Shown here piece after piece: positions 59,297 through 64,000 of a DNA stretch of 64,000 nt. The translations under genes were made by a program, and so were the position numbers. Location: positions 28,796 through 92,795 of the forward strand of contig NZ_JBHTLQ010000011.1 of the NCBI RefSeq assembly GCF_042679085.1, in the 5' to 3' direction. Origin of the DNA: Phenylobacterium conjunctum. Lineage in GTDB: Bacteria; Pseudomonadota; Alphaproteobacteria; Caulobacterales; Caulobacteraceae. Under the pieces are notes generated by a model. It was not told the origin of the DNA, did not search any database, and saw nothing but the letters and a program-made list of their open reading frames with translations. How positions within the stretch are numbered: the stretch's first letter is position 1; every line of letters starts with the position of its first letter.

Positions 59297-61038
59297 GCCT
59301 GACCCACCAAGGATTCTCCAATCCCGGCTGGCGCTGGTTGAAGGCCCGGCTCTGGGGCCTGGAGCACGCCTTCGAGCGCGCCAAGGCGCGCGGCAAGGCC
59401 GAGGATGACACGCGCATCCGCATCTTCTTCGTGCTGGCCCTGTTCGCCACCGCCTTCCTGACGCTGGCGGTGGGGGCGACGCGCATGGCCCTGTTCCCGG
59501 CCAATCGCGGCAGCGGCTATGCGGGCCCGGTCGGCGCGGCGCGGGCGGACCTGGTGGACCGCAACGGCGCCATGCTGGCCGCCGATCTGCTGCACTACGG
59601 TCTCTATGTCGATCCGCGCGAGATCTGGGACCTGAAGGAGACGCGTCAGAATCTGCATGCGGCCCTGCCGGACCTGCCGATCCAGCGGCTGGACAAGGCT
59701 CTGCGCTCGCCGCGGCGGACCTTCCTGGTGGGCTCGCTGACACCGGATGTCCGCGCCCGCATCCACGACCTGGGCCTGCCCGGCGTGACCTTCGAGCCGG
59801 AGAGCAAGCGGGTCTATCCGCTGGGGACCACGGCCGCCCACCTGATCGGCTTTTCCGACACCGGCGGCGAGGGCCTGGCCGGCGCCGAGCGGGCGCTGAA
59901 CGATCCCATTCGCTACGTCGCGGCCAGCAAGGGCGCGGTGCCTCTGTCCATCGACCTGCGGGTCCAGGCGGCGCTGGAAGACGAACTCGCCAAGGGCGCG
60001 GCGACCTATGGCGTCAGGGGGGCGGTGGGGATCGTCACCAATGTCCACACCGGCGAAATCCTCGGCATCGCCAGCTATCCGACCTTCGATCCCAACCAGG
60101 CCGGCAAGTCGTCGCCTGACGCCCTGCTGAACCGCGCCGCGGCCTCCGTCTATGAGATGGGCTCGACCTTCAAGACCTTCACCATCGCCATGGGCCTGGA
60201 CTCTGGGACCACCACCCTGTCCTCGACCTTCGATGCGCGCGCGCCCATGCACATCGGCGACCGGGTCATCCACGACTTCCATGCGACCGACAGCATCCTG
60301 TCGGTCCCCGACATCTTCATCCACTCGTCCAATATCGGCACCAGCGAGATCGCGCTGAAGGCCGGTCGGGACAATCTGGTCAAGTATTTCAAGGCCTTCG
60401 GGCTGATGCGGCCCGCCCCGATCGAATTGACCGAGAGCGCCCGGCCTATCGTGCCGCGCGATTGGAACACCGACACCATCGCCTCGGCCTCCTTCGGGCA
60501 CGCCATTTCGGTGTCCCCCGTCATGCTGGCGGCGGGCATGGGATCGGTTCTGAACGGCGGGACCTACGTGCCGCTCACGATCCGCCCGATGAAGCCGGGC
60601 GCGCGTCCCAAGGGCGAGCGGGTGATCTCTGAAGAGACCTCTCGGGCCATGCTGGACCTGATGCGGATCAATGTCGTGCGCGGCTCGGGCGGCAAGGCCG
60701 ACGCCGTGGGTCTGCGGGTCGGCGGCAAGACCGGCTCGGCCGAAAAGGCCATGGGCGGCCGTTATGTGCGCGACAAGCTGGTCTCGTCCTTCGCCGCCGT
60801 CTTCCCGACCGATGGCCCCCTGGAGGCCGACCGCTACTTCGTGCTGATCCTCTATGATGAGCCGAACGGCACCAAGGAGACCTTCGGCTTCCGCACCGGG
60901 GGCTGGAACGCCGCCCCGACCGCCGGGCGGGTGATTGACCGGATCGCGCCGTTCCTGGGCGTGAAGCGCCGCATCGACACCTTTGATGCCCACGCCAAGA
61001 CCGAAAACACCGCGCTGTTGGCGCAGGACGAGCACTGA
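59293..61038 (+). CDS. ftsI: Division-specific peptidoglycan transpeptidase (PBP3)
   Basis: 581 residues. A cytoplasmic tail, one membrane helix (about 43-64), a pedestal domain, then a transpeptidase domain with S291-T-F-K294, S345-S-N347 and K479-T-G-S. It crosslinks septal peptidoglycan and is the target of beta-lactams. Its stop shares a base with the murE start (TGATG). Confidence 0.97.
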   Translation: MSLTHQGFSNPGWRWLKARLWGLEHAFERAKARGKAEDDTRIRIFFVLALFATAFLTLAVGATRMALFPANRGSGYAGPVGAARADLVDRNGAMLAADLLHYGLYVDPREIWDLKETRQNLHAALPDLPIQRLDKALRSPRRTFLVGSLTPDVRARIHDLGLPGVTFEPESKRVYPLGTTAAHLIGFSDTGGEGLAGAERALNDPIRYVAASKGAVPLSIDLRVQAALEDELAKGAATYGVRGAVGIVTNVHTGEILGIASYPTFDPNQAGKSSPDALLNRAAASVYEMGSTFKTFTIAMGLDSGTTTLSSTFDARAPMHIGDRVIHDFHATDSILSVPDIFIHSSNIGTSEIALKAGRDNLVKYFKAFGLMRPAPIELTESARPIVPRDWNTDTIASASFGHAISVSPVMLAAGMGSVLNGGTYVPLTIRPMKPGARPKGERVISEETSRAMLDLMRINVVRGSGGKADAVGLRVGGKTGSAEKAMGGRYVRDKLVSSFAAVFPTDGPLEADRYFVLILYDEPNGTKETFGFRTGGWNAAPTAGRVIDRIAPFLGVKRRIDTFDAHAKTENTALLAQDEH

Positions 61039-62498
61039 TGGGCGTGAAGCTTTCGCAACTGGTGGCGCGCGACCTGGCGCAGGATTGCGAGATCACGGGC
61101 GTCACCGCCGACAGCCGCAAGGTGAAGCCGGGCTTCCTGTTCGCCGCCCTGCCGGGCGCGAAGGTCAACGGCCGCGACTTCGCCGGCAAGGCGGTCTCGG
61201 CCGGCGCTGCGGCGATCCTGGCCGCCGAGGACATGCCCGGCCTGGGCGTTCCGGTGATCGTGACCCCGGATCCGCGCCGGGCCTACGCCCTGGCCGCCGC
61301 CGCCTTCTGGGGCGCGCAGCCGCCGGTGGTGGTCGCTGTCACCGGCACCAACGGCAAGACTTCGGTCGCCGCCTTCTGCCGGCAGATCTTCAACGCCCTG
61401 GGCCGCCGGGCCGCGAGCATGGGCACGTTGGGCGTCCTCGCCACCGGCCCGGATGGCTGGCGCGAACAGATGACCCCGCCTGGCCTGACCACGCCGGACG
61501 CTGCTGACGTAGCCGAACTGTCGGCGAAGCTGGCGGCGGCGGGGGTGACCCACCTGGCCATGGAGGCCTCGTCCCACGGGATCGACCAGCGCCGCCTGGA
61601 CGGCCTGACCCTGACGGCCGCGGGCTTCCTGAACCTGACCCAGGATCACCTGGACTATCACGGCACCATGGGCGCCTATCGCGCGGCCAAGCTGCGGCTG
61701 TTCGAGACCCTGACGCCGACCGGCGCGACGGCGGTACTGAACGCCGATTCCGACGCCTATGAAGCGTTTGCGGGCGCCGCGGTCACGGCCGGCCAGACGG
61801 TGATGAGCGTGGGCGAGGCGGGGCAGGGGCTGACCCTCCTGGCGCGGACCCCGACGCCGGGGGGCCAGGACCTGAAGATCGCCGCAGGGGGACAGACCTA
61901 CGACGTCCACCTGCCGCTGGTCGGCGCCTATCAGGCCTCCAACGCCCTGGTGGCGGCGGGCCTGTGCATCGCCGCGGGCGAAGAGGCCGGCGCGGTGCTG
62001 AAGGCCTTGGAGACCCTCGAGGGCGCGCCGGGCCGGCTGCAGCGGGTCGGGACCTCGGCCAAGGGCGGCGAGGCCTATGTGGACTACGCCCACACCCCGG
62101 ACGGACTGGAGACGGTGCTGAAGGCCCTGCGCCCGCACGTCACCGGCAAGCTGATCGTGGTGTTCGGCTGCGGCGGCGACCGCGACCGGACCAAGCGGCC
62201 GATCATGGGCCGCATCGCGGCCGACCTGGCCGACGTGGCCATCGTCACCGACGACAATCCGCGCACCGAGCTGCCGGCCGCGATCCGCGCCGAGGTGATG
62301 ACCGGGGCTCGCGGCGCCAAGGAGATCGGCGACCGCCGCACGGCGATCCGGGCGGGCGTGGCGATGCTGGAGGCCGGCGACGTGCTGGTGGTGGCCGGCA
62401 AGGGTCACGAGCAATACCAGATCATCGGTGAGGTGACGCACCACTTCGATGACGTGGCGGAGACGGTTGAGGCGCTCGCGGAGGCTGGCCGTGGCTGA
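61038..62498 (+). CDS. murE: UDP-MurNAc-tripeptide synthetase (meso-DAP adding)
   Basis: 486 residues. Three Mur-ligase domains: ATP loop TGTNGKTS (102-109), substrate domain with MEASSHGIDQRRLDGL and LTQDHLDYHGTM, and the C-terminal domain with DNPR (406-409), the motif for meso-diaminopimelate rather than lysine. Cytoplasmic. murF starts eight bases before its stop. Confidence 0.97.
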   Translation: MGVKLSQLVARDLAQDCEITGVTADSRKVKPGFLFAALPGAKVNGRDFAGKAVSAGAAAILAAEDMPGLGVPVIVTPDPRRAYALAAAAFWGAQPPVVVAVTGTNGKTSVAAFCRQIFNALGRRAASMGTLGVLATGPDGWREQMTPPGLTTPDAADVAELSAKLAAAGVTHLAMEASSHGIDQRRLDGLTLTAAGFLNLTQDHLDYHGTMGAYRAAKLRLFETLTPTGATAVLNADSDAYEAFAGAAVTAGQTVMSVGEAGQGLTLLARTPTPGGQDLKIAAGGQTYDVHLPLVGAYQASNALVAAGLCIAAGEEAGAVLKALETLEGAPGRLQRVGTSAKGGEAYVDYAHTPDGLETVLKALRPHVTGKLIVVFGCGGDRDRTKRPIMGRIAADLADVAIVTDDNPRTELPAAIRAEVMTGARGAKEIGDRRTAIRAGVAMLEAGDVLVVAGKGHEQYQIIGEVTHHFDDVAETVEALAEAGRG

Positions 62499-63888
62499 GC
62501 CCCTGTGGACCGCCGCCGAGATCGCCGCCGCCACCGGCGGGACCGTGCGCGGGGACTTCACCGCGGGCGGTGTCTCCATCGACACCCGCAGCATCGAGCC
62601 GGGCGACCTGTTCGTGGCCCTGGCCGGGGTGCGTGACGGCCATGAGTTCGTCGCCCAGGCCCTGGCGGCTGGGGCTTCGGGCGCCCTGATCTCGCAGGCC
62701 GTCGACGGACCGGGCGTCCTGGTCGCCGACACCTTCAAGGCGCTGGAGGCCTTGGGCGAGGCGGCCCGGGTTCGCGCGCCCCAGGCGCGGCGTGGCGCGG
62801 TGACCGGCTCGGTCGGCAAGACCAGCGTCACCCAGGCGATCCGGGCGGGGCTGGAGCGGGCCGGGCGCTCCCACTCCTCGGTCAAGAGCTACAACAACCA
62901 TATCGGCGTGCCCCTGACGCTGGCCCGCATGCCCCGGGACACTGAGCGGGCGGTGTTCGAGATCGGCATGAACCACGCCGACGAGATCACCCCCCTGTCG
63001 CAGATGGTGCGGCCGCACGCGGTGGCGATCACCACCGTCGGCCCGGTCCATGTGGAGAACTTCCCGGACGGAGAGATCGGCGTGGCGCGGGCCAAGGCCG
63101 AGATCTTCACCGGCCTCGAGCCCGGCGGGATCGCCGTACTGAACGCCGACAATCCCTGGTTCGAGTTCCTGAAGGACGAGGCCCACAAGGCCGGCGCCCA
63201 TGTGCGCAGCTTCGGCCGGGCCGAAGCCTGCGACGCCCAGCTGGTCGACTTCGAGCCCTATCCGGGCGGCGCGCGGGTCAAGGCGCGGCTGCACGGCAAG
63301 GCGCTGGACTTCACTCTGCTGCAGTCCGGCTTCCACTGGGGGCCCAACAGCATGGCCGTCCTGCTGATGCTGGAAGCCCTGGACGTGACGCTTGACGACA
63401 GCCTCGCCTCTCTGGGCGGCTTCCATCCGCTGGAGGGCCGGGGGGCGGAGCGCGAGATCGCCATCGCCGGCGGCGCCTTCACCCTGGTGGACGAAAGCTA
63501 CAACGCCAATCCGGTCTCCATGCAGGCGGCCATCGCCACCCTGGGCGCGCGGGCGACCAAGGGCCGGCGGATCGTGGCCCTGACCGACATGCTGGAACTG
63601 GGCGCGGACAGCCCGCGCTATCACGCCGAACTGGCCGAGCCGCTGGCGGCCGCGGCGATCGACCGCGTCTACTGCGCCGGTCCGTACATGAAATCGCTCT
63701 GGGACGCGCTTCCGTCGACTCGGCGAGGCGGGTACGCCGATACAGCGGCGGAGCTGGCGCCGCAGGTGGCACGGGACGTAGAGCCCGGCGACCTGGTGAT
63801 GGTCAAAGGGTCTAACGGCTCGAAGGCGGGCGCGGTCACGGCGGCGCTCAAGGCCCTCGACGTGCGTTCGGCGGGGGCGAGCGCATGA
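62491..63888 (+). CDS. murF: UDP-MurNAc-pentapeptide synthetase (D-Ala-D-Ala adding)
   Basis: 465 residues from GTG 62491 (upstream part of the frame lies inside murE). Motifs: DTRSIEPGDLFVALAG, ATP loop TGSVGKTS (105-112), YNNHIGVPLTLARMP, ESYNANPVSMQAA. Completes the stem pentapeptide. ATGA overlap with murD. mraY, which usually comes next, is not here. Confidence 0.96.
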   Translation: MAEPLWTAAEIAAATGGTVRGDFTAGGVSIDTRSIEPGDLFVALAGVRDGHEFVAQALAAGASGALISQAVDGPGVLVADTFKALEALGEAARVRAPQARRGAVTGSVGKTSVTQAIRAGLERAGRSHSSVKSYNNHIGVPLTLARMPRDTERAVFEIGMNHADEITPLSQMVRPHAVAITTVGPVHVENFPDGEIGVARAKAEIFTGLEPGGIAVLNADNPWFEFLKDEAHKAGAHVRSFGRAEACDAQLVDFEPYPGGARVKARLHGKALDFTLLQSGFHWGPNSMAVLLMLEALDVTLDDSLASLGGFHPLEGRGAEREIAIAGGAFTLVDESYNANPVSMQAAIATLGARATKGRRIVALTDMLELGADSPRYHAELAEPLAAAAIDRVYCAGPYMKSLWDALPSTRRGGYADTAAELAPQVARDVEPGDLVMVKGSNGSKAGAVTAALKALDVRSAGASA

Positions 63889-64000
63889 TCCCGGTTCGCG
63901 GCTTTGAAGGAAAGACGGTGGCGGTGTTCGGCCTGGCCCGCACCGGCCTGGCCGCGGCCCGCGCCCTGCTGGCCCGCGGCGCCCAGGTCGCCCTGTGGGA
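63885..64000 (+). CDS. murD: UDP-MurNAc-L-alanine:D-glutamate ligase, 5' end only
   Basis: The first 38 codons at the right edge: MIPVRGFEGKTVAVFGLART then GLAAARALLARGAQVALW. The Rossmann-like GLARTGLAAA with the short lead-in fits MurD, which adds D-glutamate. Starting ATG overlaps the murF stop. A MraY would instead begin with membrane helices, which are absent. Confidence 0.85.
   Translation, partial: MIPVRGFEGKTVAVFGLARTGLAAARALLARGAQVALW

Noticed and set aside
58861..61035. 724-codon frame opposite rsmH, ftsL and ftsI
   Set aside because: Shadow of conserved division genes; no start signal and Gly/Arg/Gln-rich sequence without motifs.

Overview
The window is GC-rich, gene-dense chromosomal DNA that reads as an alphaproteobacterium of the order Caulobacterales (Caulobacter/Phenylobacterium type). 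The clues are the alpha-type RpoD with an acidic insert, a DnaG lacking the usual zinc ligands, TonB-dependent receptors, GANTC sites near the division cluster, a holdfast-like acyltransferase/glycosyltransferase pair, and two-subunit acyl-CoA dehydrogenases. Genus assignment is inference. I see no integrase, transposase, phage gene or CRISPR array.

Layout. 1-0.9 kb: tail of an ECF sigma factor and its RskA-type anti-sigma factor. 1-5.7 kb: carA with a possible attenuator leader, small DUF proteins, a hybrid-kinase-like protein without an ATPase domain and a HAD hydrolase, separated by palindromic intergenic repeats. 5.7-7.6 kb: an ECF41 sigma operon (membrane protein, CxxC carboxymuconolactone-decarboxylase-like protein, sigma factor) with a textbook ECF41 promoter. 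7.7-11.6 kb: dnaG-rpoD. 11.7-12.2 kb: a ParD/ParE-type pair whose toxin gene has an in-frame stop. 12.2-20 kb: a 2OG-Fe(II) oxygenase-like protein, flagellar-rod-like mini-protein, beta-lactamase-fold hydrolase, M23 lipoprotein, a gene broken by a TAA codon, panD and a SIMPL protein. 20.1 kb: tRNA with CAT anticodon. 20.2-32.5 kb: acyl-CoA dehydrogenase, M24 peptidase, response regulator, msrC, an HfsK-like/GT2/cupin cluster, thiolase, SDR and a TonB-dependent receptor. 32.5-38.8 kb: LbH transferase, PQQ-type sugar dehydrogenase, and a FecA-FecR-FecI-like trio.

38.9-44.7 kb: MAPEG protein; a dihydropteroate synthase that looks like the sulfonamide-insensitive Sul family rather than ordinary FolP; an acyl-CoA dehydrogenase with a hairpin over its ribosome binding site; and a globin-coupled chemoreceptor overlapping a hybrid histidine kinase. 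44.7-45.2 kb is an AT-rich non-coding island. 45.2-56.8 kb: dusA, retropepsin-like protease, PLD and EEP-family proteins, two mini TonB-C proteins, a pimeloyl-type heteromeric acyl-CoA dehydrogenase, a 42-residue protein behind stacked palindromes, a DMT transporter, an amidase and an acetyltransferase. 56.8-64 kb: rnpB and then the dcw cluster mraZ-rsmH-ftsL-ftsI-murE-murF-murD, every junction overlapping, with mraY absent from its usual place.

Most notable: the Sul-like DHPS with no mobile context, the ECF41 operon with its predicted promoter, two genes each broken by a single in-frame stop, the operator-like palindrome stack at 53.7 kb, and palindromic repeats that have entered the end of a coding region. 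All family calls are from reading motifs; no database search was run.
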